Source: Chimonanthus salicifolius
Lineage: Eukaryota > Streptophyta > Magnoliopsida > Laurales > Calycanthaceae
Direction of reading: 5' to 3'
DNA length: 64,000 nt
Assembly (NCBI GenBank): GCA_013350335.1
Contig: CM023534.1
Location: 4,989,542-5,053,541, forward strand
Shown: positions 33,101 through 46,265 of the stretch, in pieces
How the letters are laid out: each line of letters begins with the position of its first letter
Position numbering within the stretch: position 1 is the stretch's first letter
Notes under the pieces: generated by a model
The model's input: only the letters and a program-made list of their open reading frames with translations
Told to the model about the DNA's origin: nothing
Databases searched by the model: none
Position numbers and translations under genes: made by a program

Positions 33101-36100
33101 TTTTGTCATTGTGGTTGTTGATCTTCTTCTGCTTGTCTTCTCCTTTTCACATGATTGGTGGGACCATTCAGGTTAATGATCAAGAATAAAACAGCACAAA
33201 AAAATTGCATATAATAATAGTTTATCTATGAGTATGTCTTTTGATCTTTACAATTGTTGTTAGTTTGCTAATGTTCATGTACATAATCTGTTTGTTTTTT
33301 TCCTTCTTCTACAGATTAGAGACTTTCATATTGCCAAAAAAGAGCATGACATTGGCTATTATGCAGGTTGTGTAGGTGAGCATGTTGATAGAAAGCAAGT
33401 AATATTTTATAGATGTTCATATAGTCATTGGTTGCAATAGTCAACACAACGCAATATCTTTTATTTTGAAGCTTCATTGTTTATGGTTGGAAGAGCTTTG
33501 ACCTCCATTCTCTGGGGAGTAGTAGCAGATCGATATGGACGTAAGCCTGTTATTTTGTTAAGCACCATTTCAGTGTAAGTACTACTACATATGTGCATCT
33601 ACTTTTTGTTGTATTTATTGATTACAAAATGCAGTGGTGTAATAAAGTTGTTACTGTAGAAACTGTGTATCTACATTCTTATCGAGTTTGATTTGATACA
33701 CATGCCAGGGTTATATTCAACACCTTATTTGGCCTTAGTACTAGCATTTGGATGGCAGCTTCTATGAGATTTCTTCTTGGATGCTTCAATGGTTTGGTTG
33801 GACCACTTAAGGTTTGAATATCATTGTTGTCGATGGTTTATTCGATTTATTTAATATCAGCTTTGTATCCTTCTACTTAGGCTAGACTATCTTTTGCTCT
33901 GCAATGTGAAATGTCACTTCTCATACATTCTGTCTTTAATTTCCTCCTAGTTGCCCAAATTTGCAGCCTAAACTTGAATTCACTGTAGAAGTCCTTTCTC
34001 TAGATTCGTTTTAAGTTTTCTACTTACGTGTCTAAACCTCTTATTATATTCTTCATTTCTATTTCCTCTTGGAGCCACCAAGCTGCTTCTTTTATACTCA
34101 TTCCTAATAATATTGTTTCTTATTTCTCCTCACACACCCAGGATATGCGTCTAAGTGGCATGCACTTTCTCTAAAATTTTCATTGTCTAACATTTAGTTC
34201 CTTACAATGATATCCACCGCAAGCACTCTATTTTTTTTTATAGTTACTGACAATCATTGGAATCTGTTGATGTACCACTACATGCTCTTCAATTTTGAGC
34301 AGATCATCCTGACTCTCAAAATCTACCTACCTGTCATTTCCTATATTCTGTATTTGGTTTACATTCCACAACCATTTTGTTCGAAGGCTTTCCTGAAAAG
34401 TTTTAGCTTGTCATTTGATTTCTTATCTGAGTAATCATGCAACACCATAGTTAAACAATTTTTTTTTTTTGAGCGGTAACAAAGAGAAATATATTAAAAA
34501 GGAATAGAACAAGTACAAGAGGAGAAGGTCTAATACGATTAGACCCAAACACGAGAAAAACAGAAAATATAATGAGAACATAAGAAAACTCCTGAGTAAC
34601 TTCAAGCTTGGCAAAATAATCTGCTACTCCATTCGCTGTCCTATCGATCTTAGCGAAGGAAACCTCCATCCCATACACCAAGGAACTTCAAACTTGGTTC
34701 CTTTTTTTAAATTATCCATAGTCAAGACAAATAAGCAAGGAGGCTCAAAGTGGACGGCAACTATGTACAGCAACAGGCTAACCCATCTCCAGCTGGGAAT
34801 TAATTCTTAATTCTTCTCTCTACAAACACTTTTTTTTAATATTTGCTACAGTTTATCCATACATTTCTTGTGTAATCTAAAGATGCTTAAGTGGGATGCG
34901 TTTTCTCCTCAATGTCTGCCAGATTAGATGCCTCAGTACCATATTTATACATCCTATCTAAATTGATGAGAACTATAAGTGGACTTTTCCTACTTTCTCT
35001 TTTGAATTAGTCATCTCAATAGGAAAATGGTTTACATTGTAGATTTACCTATTATAAACTATAAAATGAATGCATATAACACTTAATCTGGAATTCCATA
35101 AGAATTGGCAACTGCCAAACTAGCTACTTAGAAACTTCCCAAGTCTATCAAAGGAGGATTCAAATAAAAATGAGAAATGGCCTGCACTGAACTGGAAAAT
35201 GCTTCTTATTTCTTTGTAAGATCTGAGTATATTTGGACCATGACCTTGCATGTCTAAGCCAACTGAGTGAAAGATCTGGATCTTGTACATTCTATAGCAA
35301 TTAGTGGATATGAGTTAGTGATGGATGAGTTGTATACCACAAACATATATCAATAGTGAAGCTATTTTTTTGGTATGCTTTCCAGGCATATGCTGTAGAA
35401 ATTTGCCGAAAAGAACATCAAGCTCTGGCACTATCGATTGTATGAATTTCTCTCTTGTAATAATTTTCTAAGTTGTGCTGCTTCATTTAGAACAATGTAT
35501 ACTAATCTCAGCATTTCATTCAGGTCAGTACTTCAAGGGGTGTGGGGTTTATTATTGGTCCAGCTATTGGAGGTTTCCTTGCACAGGTATGGTACTTATC
35601 AGGAATGTGTAAGGTCTTGAATTTGTTCATGCAGAGGCCATAATTTTGTCATCTTGATAATTGATTTGATTGACCTAGGCTATGCATGAAAAACACAGGC
35701 ACTTTGGTTTGCTTTTACAGAATATATGTATGAAAGGTTCTCATCAAATAGTAACTAGTCCACGAGCTAGTTACCTTTCCCCGTGATTAAAATTACTTAT
35801 TTTTGTCTCTAGTCTTTTCCAAGGTTATGTATTAACCTAGTTTGATTGGATGCATTTTTGTTATTAGCCTGCAGAGAAATATCCAAATTTATTTTCTAAA
35901 AGTTCTCTATTTGGGAGGTATTACTACTTCAACAATTTGGCCTTTATTCACACCGTTATCTCTATTGTTTTGTATTTTCTATCATTCAAGTTGGGACTTT
36001 AATCGCGTTCTAAAATGCCACGTGTTTTAGGTTCCCATACTTCTTGCCCTGCCTCTGTATATCACTGTTTGCATTGGGGGTGACTATTGCTTCCCTTTGG

Positions 36101-39100
36101 ATTCCTGTAAGCAATTTTTATTCTTATATTTTCTTCTCATTGTTGCATTAATTATCTTGTACCTTTATCTCAACTCTCTGCCTGCTTTTAGCTTCATCTC
36201 AAGTTTTAAACTCATTCAGATGTCCATCAATAGCAATGCAGAAATGATGTATTCATATCCTTTTTATTTGGATAGTACAGGAATTAGAAAACACACTGAG
36301 TTGTGGTTGTAGTGGCTCATTTGTATGGGAAGTATATTCATGAAAAAAGATTCATCCATGAAAATGTAATAAATACTAGAAACATATCAGAACTGTCTAA
36401 CTAAATAAACGCTATTTGACCGTTTCTCTTTCTGTTAGTAGTAGTCACTCTTGTTTGGTGGTACAACCATACCTTGCAAAATTTTGCAAGTTGGTTTCAT
36501 TCTGACCTAGAGGACAATGTCATGTACCAAACGAAACCATCAACATGATCCCACAATGTATAGGTTAGTAAAATTTTAACCAAGCCAATTTGATATTCAT
36601 TGGATCAGCCTAATATTTGTTCTAACTTAGGTCCATTTCAAGTCCTTGTTTAATTGCTATTTGCATATGAACTTAATGAAGTTAGTCTTCTTAGGCAAAT
36701 TTTTGAAAATATTATCCATTGTCAACTGGTTTACAATTTTGTTTTATCTGCACCTGCTTCGGTGAGGGGTCTTGTTCTATCTATTCTTTGTTTCATTGTT
36801 CTATCTATTCTTTGTTTCTTGTTCTATCTATTCTGTGTTTCCACTTCTTGTGGCCCAAATGAATAGCATATTTAATTTGGGATGTCCTCACTACATAATA
36901 AGTACATATCCACCAAAGCCTTCAATAGGGTGTGCATATAAATATTCAACATTTTCATTGTTATTGGTTCATAATTGGGAAGTATTTCCTGAAAGATATT
37001 TTTTTCTATTCTCATTCTAGTTTTTATCACATATTCCTGTATTCCTTTTAGTGAATTTTGTAGCACTTAACAGAACTCATTTATTAGGATGGTTTCCAAA
37101 TGATAAAATAACACTTGAATTGAATATTATTGTAAATCTTATGTTACAAGTCCATTATTTAATGGTCTAGGAAACATTGCACGTGCATAATGTGAAGAAT
37201 GAAGAAGAATTCAGCTCGTATGATACACTGGAATCTTCTTCAAATTGTTCTGATCTAAAAGAAAGCATGGAAGGAACTGAAGGAATGAGATCGGCTTCTA
37301 CGAGTAGCCTCTTGAAAAATTGGCCCCTAATATCATCTATCACTGTATACTGTATTTTCTCACTTCATGATATGGCTTACTCAGAGGTAGTATTTCATGC
37401 TTTTACATTTCCTAATTTTGACTAATTTCCATTGATTCAAGGTGTCTTAGGATGTAATACGAACCGTAATTAACTTTAATTTTTTTTTTTTCTGATTGAA
37501 TGTTCATTGCTTCCAATTTGGTGCTGATAATGATTTTCATTGGGATTGTGAGAAAGTGTGATCCATGATTTATATTTCATCTTAGTTCCTCTTTTCTTTT
37601 TCTTTACGAGATGATAATTGAACCATGATATAACCATTTAGATATCTAGTTCTGTACCTTTGTGAAGCAAATTTACTGTCATCATGCTTGTATGACAAAA
37701 TTATATGTAATCTTTTATGAATTTCATAAGCTGAATTTGCACTTTTAAGTCTTAACCATTGCTCCTGACAGTTTGGCCATGACCTCTAAATGCGCTTTTC
37801 AATGTTCTTTCTGTTGACCTCTCTGACTGGTTTGATCTGGACTAAGTGGAAGGTATACTAATTTGGCCAGACCCGCTCACTGACTGTCTGAACCCATCTA
37901 GATCTTAAAACATTGATATTACGTTGTCCACTAGTATATGCCATTATTTTATTGCTGTAAACATGTCTAAGTATTTCTGGAATGAGTCCATGTCATGAAA
38001 TGATGCAGGTTGGTCATCGTAGTGATCTTGGAATTATAGGTTGTCAAGGTCTCTCTAATTTGTTGGGTCCCATTTTCTGATATTTGATACTCCCATATGT
38101 GATTGTGCACATTTATGCATGCACATGCACACACACATACACAATTTTCAGCACACATACTTTTAACATGGATAAACTATCAAGTCCGTGCCTTTCTCCT
38201 TTTTAGAGTTCAAGCTGCATCCTTTTCATGCAATTCCCGTATTTAGACAATCTTGCTGCTTTCACCCACAACTTGACAATACATGCTATTCATCTAGAGA
38301 GCATGAAATTTGGACCATTGTTTCTAAATAATCATTTTATTGCCTGATTCTAATGAATGGTTGGCATTCAATGTTGGGGCCTTATAAATGATGGCATGAA
38401 CCACTGCATGGTGAAGCATAATGAGTGACCCTTCCTAGTAATGTCTTATTTGGCTGTCGTAATGTTATTGTATGGCTTTGCTGTCTTTGTATTATTGATC
38501 TGGATGATTATCATTTTCTAAGGTAGATATTGTTCTCCTTACTGGTTTTTGCAACTTGTCTATTTTGGCATATCCAAGAAAACATGTCTTCTTTTCCCCC
38601 CTCAATCCAACTTCCTATGATGCGGTTGTGTTCAATTTATCTTACTAGATGTGTTTGACGACCAAATTTTCTTTATGCAGATATTTTCCTTATGGGCTGT
38701 CAGTGCTAGAGAATATGGAGGATTGAGCTTCTCATCCCAGCATGTCGGTGTGGTGCTTGCTATCACTGGTAATTTTTTTATTTTCCTTTCTGTCAAATAT
38801 AATTTTGTGACCTGGGTCATCTACAGTATAATGGTAAAAAATAATTGATTTTCTAGATTATTCCTACTTTTTGGAAATGGGACATGTAAATTGAATTTGG
38901 TTATATTTTTTCCATCAATATAACTTGTTCATGAGATACGAGTTGCTTACTAGTTTTGGAAATATTAGGTCTTGGTCTTTTTTCGTTTCAACTTTTTGTG
39001 TATCCGATGGTGGAGAAGACTCTCGGGATCATCTTGGTATCCCGTCTTTCAGCAGTATGTTCACTGCACTATCTTTCATATTGATTTTGCTTCCATTGCA

Positions 39101-42100
39101 TTTCATTTATGTTTGAATTCATTGGCTTCATTAATTCCTCTAATTTGCAGGTCTTATCCATAATATTTCTATCATGCTACCCCTTGGATAGCCATGTTAT
39201 CAGGATTTGGTCTTTCACTTGCAATAACTTGTGCATCCACATTGAAGAATATTCTCTCTGTAAGTAGAAATGCTATCTGAGAATTTAGTTCTGGTATCTA
39301 ATGAAGTGTTACAAAAATTGTTATAGGAATAGGAAACTTATTGGCCTCCAGAAGAGATGGGGATTTACTTCTCGTATCCCATATAAAGCATTAGAACTTC
39401 ATCAAGTGATTACTTTGAGCCCTTATGAACTGAACACAATGTGATACTTGATTGTAATCACATAACTAAGTGGATGATCTAGTTTGGATATAGCTAGTAG
39501 GATGGGAGTGGTGTGGGCTAACAGGTTAGTGGCTTTCTGTGTGACAAAAAGGAGTGATGTGATTGAAGGGGTGATTCTGTAAGACGAAAATTAGAGTGAA
39601 AATGTCGTATGGAGTTGAATGTTTGGTGAAGAAGAAAAGGCAAGTGAATAGAATAATGTTGATATGAGATGTATATGCTAAGATGTATAAGATGTATGTA
39701 TTGCAAGGGACGTTTGGAGGTTGTGCAAGTTGGAAGGCATCACTTTCATTCACACGCCTCGATAGGCAAACAGTGTAGTGGACTTCTTGGTGAAAGTTGG
39801 TGTACATAAACAGAGACTAGCTATGAAAATATTTTTTCACATGCATGTATGTGCACATATAGACCGGCAGGAATTGAAGGTGTGTTTCACGATGATAGGG
39901 GTAGAATGTTGGCAGCTTTTTCCGAGCCAGTAGGGTCTATGGAGTCAAACGAGGCTGAACTGAGAGCAATTAGGAGAGCACTTCAGGTGTGGTCTAGAGT
40001 TAGGGGCAATAATCTCATTATCGAAAGTGACTCAACTAATGCTATCTTCTAGGCTAGTAATAGGAAATTCCCCCCTGTGGAGGCTGGTTTGCATTGCTAG
40101 AGACATTCGGAGTATGTGCAATTTGGGTAACATCACCTTCTATCATACGCCTCGTTCAACAAATTGTATTGCAGACTTCCTGGCGAAAGCCGGTGTTGGT
40201 CTTCAAGTACCGGCTGTGGAGTTCTTCTCCACCACCAACCTTGGGAGTTAGGGATTGATCTATTGGGTTGGCTATTTGCTGTATTTTATTACTTTATCTC
40301 GTGTCTTCTCTTCTCTCTTTTCCTTGTTGGTCTTTTTCCTTGCTTTGAGTATATATCTCCTATACTCAATCTCTTCTCATGTACTACTTTTTATTTTAAT
40401 GGAATTTATCAGTTAATGTTTCAAAAAAAAAAAAAGACATAAACATGTACTCATACATAAAAATACATGTATGTCAGTTTTCCATCTGGACTCCTTCACC
40501 CACCCACTGTCACCCAGTCACTCATACACACCAACACCAAAATCCATGATAACAAGTGGGCCTACGTAGAGCTTGTACAAAGTTTGTTGATTGTGGAACT
40601 CTTGGAGAGCTCTCTGCCTATACTGTAGCAGGGTTATTCTAACTAGTGGATCTTTTAAACGAAATTAGGTGAGCATCATTACTGGAATGTTCCTATTGCA
40701 GAACAATGCTGTGGTAATTTTCAAACCCTTCCATTTTAGATTTCTCTCTTTTCCTCTGTACCAGTCCCGTTACATCACAACTTAAATCTATTGAACCAAA
40801 ACTTCTACTGCGCCTTGTGATTCAATGACAGCCCCAACAACAGAGAGGAGCTGCAAATGGCATTTCTTCAACTGCAATGTCTATTTTCAAGGCAATCGGT
40901 CCAGCAGGAGGTGGAGCTTTGTAAGTATCCTTGGAAATTCTCTTTGTTCTGCATGTTCTCCTTTGAATTAGAACTTTGTTAAGTATTATTTGAAATTTGC
41001 CTTGTTCTACATGTTCTTGTGATGGAAAGCAGTGAATACATTATCATGTGCTTTTAAAGAGGGTTAGCTTCAACCTCCAACTTTTAGTCAGAGAGTTATA
41101 ATTTAGAGACATTACATGATCCTTGCGTCTGAGAACTTATAACTGGGACCATATTCAGTGATACAGATTGATTTGATGGGCCTTAATAAGGGTTGGAGTT
41201 AGAGATGACCCAAAATCTTTGTGAAGAATGGTAATCCTTCAGTTGGTACTTCACAATTGGACAATTAAAAGAGAGTAGAACAATGATGTACAAAACACAA
41301 CATGCAAGGTCAAATGGGTGAAGAATCATATTAGGCTTGGAATTTTTAGAAATTCCTTAATCACAGTGGAGTTTATTAAGGTCAGTGGTTCACATTGTTG
41401 GACCTTTGTGCTTATTATACAGCCCTGGGGCCTGATAAATAAAATTTTGTTCACATTCTAAGGCATTAACACTTGCTTCCATGCACCCATTATTATATGT
41501 TTCCTTTTACTCTGTTTTTTTTTAAAAAAAATAAAAAATAAAAATAAAAACAAATATGCTTGTAATCTCAAGTTTGCGTATAGCTGTTGTTAATTTATGC
41601 CTTTCTGCTCTTCATAACTTTGGTATCTGCAGATTTGCTTGGTGCCAAAAGCGACAACATTCTTCTTTCCTTCCTGGTATGAAGCAAAACACTTATGGTA
41701 CCTTAGTAATTTACTAATGCATCATCAATCCGTTATTAATGAATATAGTACTCTATAGTAACGTACCACGACTCATAAATGAACATCGGAGGCGTTCTAG
41801 CAGCAGTGGTGGTAATAGTAACAGTAACTGAGCCAATACAGGCATATCTAGACACTGTGCAAAAGGGCATACGGATACTAATGCATGAAAATAGGTGACG
41901 AATTCCATTATATAAAAGTCTTCACTTTTTCTTTGAAAGTTTCGGAATGACATTTGAGCGTCAGTAGTTATGATTTCTTCAGTGAAGAAGAGAAAATATA
42001 AAGAAAACCAGTAGGGGAAAATCACTGAAGCACTATGACATAGCCTGCCAACTCCCTTTTGATACCTCGCTTCAAAAAGTCCCACATTGCTGGTATATAA

Positions 42101-43068
42101 GTGGTAGCTTTCCTCCTTCCAGTATAAGGCCTTTTGGGAGCAACTGTGGGTTGGCTCACCAAAGCAAAACGATGCAGGCCGTGTGTGAGGCTCAGAGCGA
42201 ATAATATTTTACTAGTGGGATGGATCAGTTACACAGTTAGTAAATAGAAACCCAGCTAACATAACACATGTTGGTTTGAACTTTGAACACAAACGAAAAT
42301 GTTTACATTTATACACAACATCAATGCAAGATACACGATGTTAATCGCACTTCTACATTTTTCTAGTTGATAACGGTGAGATCTTGTTAGAAATGAAAAT
42401 CTTCTAAAAATTGATCTTGTTACAGTGTTCATGAGCCAAGGTTCCAATGCCAATTTCTTAGTCTTACCACATTCTTGATTAGCTTATATTTATGAGGGCA
42501 TTTTTGTTAGGCAAAATAACTTTTGCGCCTTTAAAACTTGAGTTTATCGCGTGTGCTGTTTTTAACGATAAATTTCCATTAAAATCACGAGATTTTACCG
42601 TTAAATTCCCGTTAAAAATGCTTGGGCCAAATACACATTTTTCATTTCTGAAATATCATCTATGTTTTCAAGATATGGCCACATTATTTATATATTTATT
42701 TTTATTATTTTTAAAATAATATATTTTGAGAGATTTTTCCGTTAAATTTCCAATAAAACCCTGAGAATTTGAAAATATCCCGCTGTTAATAATTGCCGTT
42801 AATATTCTGAGAACGAGATTTGTGATAATGGTTCAGAACAAAAAGTAACATGCTTTCATTCAGTTTCCAGTGGACACTCAGTTCTTTTTAATATATATAT
42901 ATATATATATATTTATTCAGTCCTATTATTCATACTGTATGATCATTATTATGTAAAATTTCAGGTGATCAGATGGTTTTCTTCATCTTAAATGTAGTAG
43001 AGTTGATTGGAGCTCTCCTGACCTTCGAACCTTTTCTAACTCTACCTGATAAGTCAATGTCGAGTTAG
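30168..43068 (+). CDS. ZIFL-type major facilitator superfamily transporter (zinc-induced facilitator-like), 17 exons, one frameshift in exon 13
   Basis: Membrane proton-coupled transporter; Arabidopsis relatives act at the tonoplast or plasma membrane in Zn, K or chelator transport. Exons: 30168-30321, 32124-32164, 33315-33375, 33472-33574, 33709-33811, 35386-35439, 35524-35586, 35868-35917, 36031-36106, 37171-37386, 38681-38768, 38969-39054, 39151-39259, 40669-40713, 40832-40920, 41633-41676, 42965-43068. Motifs include the N-terminal CQAC (21-24), [18 protein letters not shown] (the MFS loop 2-3 signature), [25 protein letters not shown], the hydrophilic central loop in exon 10, [12 protein letters not shown], and QRGAANG followed by GPAGGGA. 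Exon 13 has one base too many: TACCCCTTGG at 39178-39187, where TACCCTTGG would give YPWIAMLSG. Without that base the product is 494 aa, normal for the family. The rest of the frame and all splice sites are intact. LINE pieces lie in introns 1, 5 and 13. Confidence 0.93.
30889..31640 (-). mobile_element. 5'-truncated LINE (RNase H end) in ZIFL intron 1, antisense
   Basis: A T-run at 30889-30900 is the minus-strand poly(A) tail. Minus-strand frames give [14 protein letters not shown], then [14 protein letters not shown] and [14 protein letters not shown], and then [13 protein letters not shown] and [12 protein letters not shown]. These are the ordered parts of an RNase H domain (DG, E in EAEL, D in ESDS) found at the end of plant L1-type LINE ORF2. 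Frame breaks near 31440 and 31240 show decay. Confidence 0.85.
34457..34690 (-). mobile_element. Short LINE 3' end in ZIFL intron 5, antisense
   Basis: A T-run at 34460-34471 (tail) and a minus-strand frame with [20 protein letters not shown], the C-terminal end of the same RNase H domain. The tail context (TTACCGCTCAAAA) matches the end of the intron 1 copy. Confidence 0.75.
36770..36842. repeat. About 24-bp tandem repeat, three units, in ZIFL intron 9
   Basis: TTGTTCTATCTATTCTTTG, or a close variant, occurs three times in a row. Confidence 0.85.
39720..40437 (+). mobile_element. Two LINE RNase H fragments in tandem in ZIFL intron 13
   Basis: The first fragment (about 39727-39810) encodes [13 protein letters not shown] and, after a stop, [12 protein letters not shown]. 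The second (39867-40437) encodes [62 protein letters not shown] and ends in an A-run at 40424-40436. Both lie in plus orientation and represent the same domain segment, so they are two separate insertions or one rearranged one. Confidence 0.8.
42890..42912. repeat. (AT)n microsatellite in ZIFL intron 16
   Basis: Pure AT dinucleotide run. Confidence 0.95.
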
Positions 43069-43229
43069 AAAGACCTGTCTCATGTTAAAGCATGGTTAGA
43101 TGCTAATCAAGCCCATCAAATGATCTTGTTAAGAACAAGCGAATTATTTCAGTGTCATTCTTCCATTTTTATTTTTGAGTAATTCAATAAATTGTTATAA
43201 GGAACCAAGTTTCATGGAAATGGGCCCTT

Positions 43230-43370
43230 ACTGTGATTGGTACAGGTAGAGTTACATTAAAAGGTGTACCCCGCAAATTTATCCGGTGTGTGAAGATTGA
43301 AGGGTTTTCACACACCTCGAGAGACTAGTTGAGTGCGACACATGGACACTTCCAGACCTAAAAAAATAGC
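43230..43370 (+). repeat. SINE family 1 copy, plus orientation
   Basis: Contains the shared 'AAATTTATCCGGTGTGTGAAG', 'GAAGGGTTTTCACACACCTCG' and 'GGACACTTCCAGACCT' blocks and an A-run at 43363-43369. The head is weak. It is the inverse orientation of the copy at 1312-1490. Confidence 0.55.
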
Positions 43371-44368
43371 TGTCAAATCACTTTAGAGGAATAATTTTGT
43401 CCTTCACAACATTTTTTTCATTATGGGAGATGATGAAGACATTTCTTCTTAAAACTTTTTTATTAGAATGCACTGTCATTTTTGTGTGCACCTATTCATG
43501 TGGGATCTTTAATTATGAATCACATTAAATAAAAATGAATTAATCATTTAAATTAATAGTCATTAGTCATTCAATAAATTTAGATCGAGTGCAACATGTC
43601 ACATGATTTGCATTAGGCCCTTTTTTTATATTCTTTTAAAGAACATAACAGATCATTCGTATCAATTAAAGTATAGTTGATGAATTACAATTAGATCAAA
43701 TTTAAACTTCAAATCTAATTTATAGCAAATTTATTTTAATGGTCCAGATCAAAAGATAGGATGTCTGAGTGGTTAAACTTGATTTTAAGATTGAAGTTCA
43801 TCCTAAAATCAATAAAAATTAAGAAAATGGAAAAAATTATCCAATTGCAACTAATGGATATTGGATGCTTAAAACTATCAATGAGTGTTGAAGAAGGTTG
43901 GTATTCGTAAAGAGTCTCCCTTTTATTATCATAGTATATTCATATTTTTATGATTTTGACTATTTTTTTATCATTTATACTAAATTTAAATGTAAATTTT
44001 TTTATGTAAATCTAGAATTTTATGCATTAATTTATAATTTGGAAATAAAAAGAGAGCCTTCTAATCGTCTTTTCACCCTTCTGAATTCTTAAAATACATA
44101 AATCATATAATAAATCATATATGAGAGAAGTCTCATTAAATATTTATCTTTTATCAACATTTAATATTGAGACTATCTTTTAAACGACTCTTGGGATTTA
44201 GACGGATGGAACTAATGTAAAAGGAATTATATGATTAGCTTCACCTTCATCTAATTTACTTCTCATTTCATTTAATTTTTTAAAAAATGAATGATTTATA
44301 TTTATTAAAAATTAAACGGTTAAGATTATATGATTTAGATGATCAATTGATATTGAAATTTTATATAA

Positions 44369-44371
<3 letters not shown>
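43371..44371. other. Intergenic, AT-rich, nothing recognised
   Basis: No gene. A GGATGTCTGAGTGGTTAAAC word at 43759-43778 resembles a tRNA A-box region, but no matching acceptor, anticodon or T arm follows. Confidence 0.4.

Positions 44372-44402
<31 letters not shown>
44372..44402. repeat. (AT)n microsatellite
   Basis: About 15 AT units, directly next to a SINE end. Confidence 0.95.
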
Positions 44403-44404
<2 letters not shown>

Positions 44405-44407
<3 letters not shown>

Positions 44408-44565
44408 AATTTACGTGTGGGAAATTGTATGATACCTAGCTTAAAACTCCCACAGATGAGTCCACTATCTTTAGGGCACACCAAAGTTAAGCCATGAGAG
44501 CTCGAACCCACAACTTCCTCCTTCTTTAGACTGGAGGCCACTACGGGTCTTTGTGACCTTTGCCT
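44405..44565 (-). repeat. tRNA-derived SINE copy (family 2), minus orientation
   Basis: Shares ordered blocks with 52640-52800: 'ACGTGTGGGAAATT', 'AAAACTCCCACAGATGAGTCCA', 'AGGGCACACCAAAGTTAAGCCAT' and 'CGAACCCACAACTTCCTCC'. On the minus strand the last block is a B-box-like GGTTCGAGCTCTC downstream of a degenerate head. Confidence 0.6.
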
Positions 44566-46265
44566 CAATCATTCTTTAGAAGTCTCCCGTCAATCTATCG
44601 ATTAGGGGACAGAATCTTAAAGAATCCTGAGATTCTAATTGTTGTAACTTTATTTACTTTATAAAGATAAATTGGTAATTTTAGATAAAAAGTTAAATGA
44701 ATTTCAAAACATCAGAAAATAGGATTTCCACCATTGTTAGCTTACATATTGTTCTATGTAAACAAATTTCTACATTCATGTAGGCTGGAGATTATACTCG
44801 ACTTAGAGTGCAGGATGGAATAAGAAAAAAAATCCACAAAATTATGAAATATTTATTAATTTTTTTGATAAGGGATTTTTTTTAAGACTAAAGAATCCAG
44901 ACTCTAATATTTAGAGAATGTGCAAATCTTTTTATCCACAGAAATTAGGTAATACTATAGAGAGTAAGCTACTTCAAAACTTTTTGCATTTCAGATGGAT
45001 TATTGATGATGAAGTCAATTCGCACAAATTAATTTTTTTATAAGGGATTACATTTAATAGAAAACTCAAATTGGTAATATAGAAGATAAACATAAATATA
45101 GGAGTTCCTATTTTATATTAATAACTGATACTTTGAGAAAATGTTAAATATAATATTTTGAATGTCTTTACATTTATATATTTTTGAAGGCTAGCGATAC
45201 TTCTACGGGTATTTTGTGTAATTTGACATGGGTTTTACTATATTACCCATTTTATCTTTCAAATTGGCTTGTCAAACTTTTTGTTATAAGTGATTTGAAG
45301 AGTTCAGCGAGCATATTCGAAAGATAAAATAAATAATATAATAAAATTCGTTGGTCTGAATGGAGAAAAAAATTGTCGGTCTTGGCTCTTTTTTTCAGTT
45401 AAAGCACCTGTCGAACTCCACATGATATAATATTAGGTTAGGTTGTGGTGGTGCCCATCAAAATGTGTAACTATGACATGATAATTTTCAAATTCATGTA
45501 TTGGTGGAGAGTGGAGACATCTTTCTAGCTTTTATAAGAGGATATCGTTTACTTTTTAATATTTTTTATTTAAATGGTAAAAAAATTAAATATATGATTA
45601 ATTTTTGTTGATAAAATAGTTTAATCATTAATTTATCAAATGTTAAAGAATACATTTATATGAATAAGAGCTATCTGAGAATCTAAAGGAATTGGAATCA
45701 TCGTAGGAATCTATTTTAAAATGTGGAAGTTTTGGATTTGATTTGCACTTTTTTTAACAGGGTCACACTTTGCATAATTATTTGATATTAGTAGATAGGA
45801 AGGTTTGCATATGTTTCGAACATTAATTAAATATTATAAAAGAATTGAATACTTTAATTATAAAAAAATAAGAAGTATTCAAAGATTTTGTTGACTAATT
45901 CGCATGGGGAATATTGCCTTTCTACTTTATGCAAACATCTTAACATCTATTCAAAATTTTATTTATGAGGGTTACCCGACTGACCCGAGCATTTCATTCG
46001 TTGCCTTCTTAATAAAAAATGGTCGGCAGCAGATGAGGTTTCAACTTACAACCACTTGAGATTGATGGCATATCAATATCTTAATAGTATACAAAGAAAA
46101 TTATGAATTTAATTTCAAGCTCTACATATCAATATCAATTAAGTATATAAATAAAACTATGCATTAATTTAAGCCATTAAATGGGCATTTAATTTCTGAA
46201 GCATTTGGTATAAGCCATTAAGTCTCGAATGAAAAAGTTCAGAGTCCAAAGTTCTGTATAATGAG
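44566..46265. other. Intergenic, AT-rich, nothing recognised
   Basis: No open frame of interest, no RNA gene and no bounded repeat was identified. Confidence 0.4.

Noticed and set aside
43759..43830. GGATGTCTGAGTGGTTAAAC resembling the start of a class II tRNA
   Set aside because: No matching acceptor, anticodon or T arm; at best a decayed SINE head.
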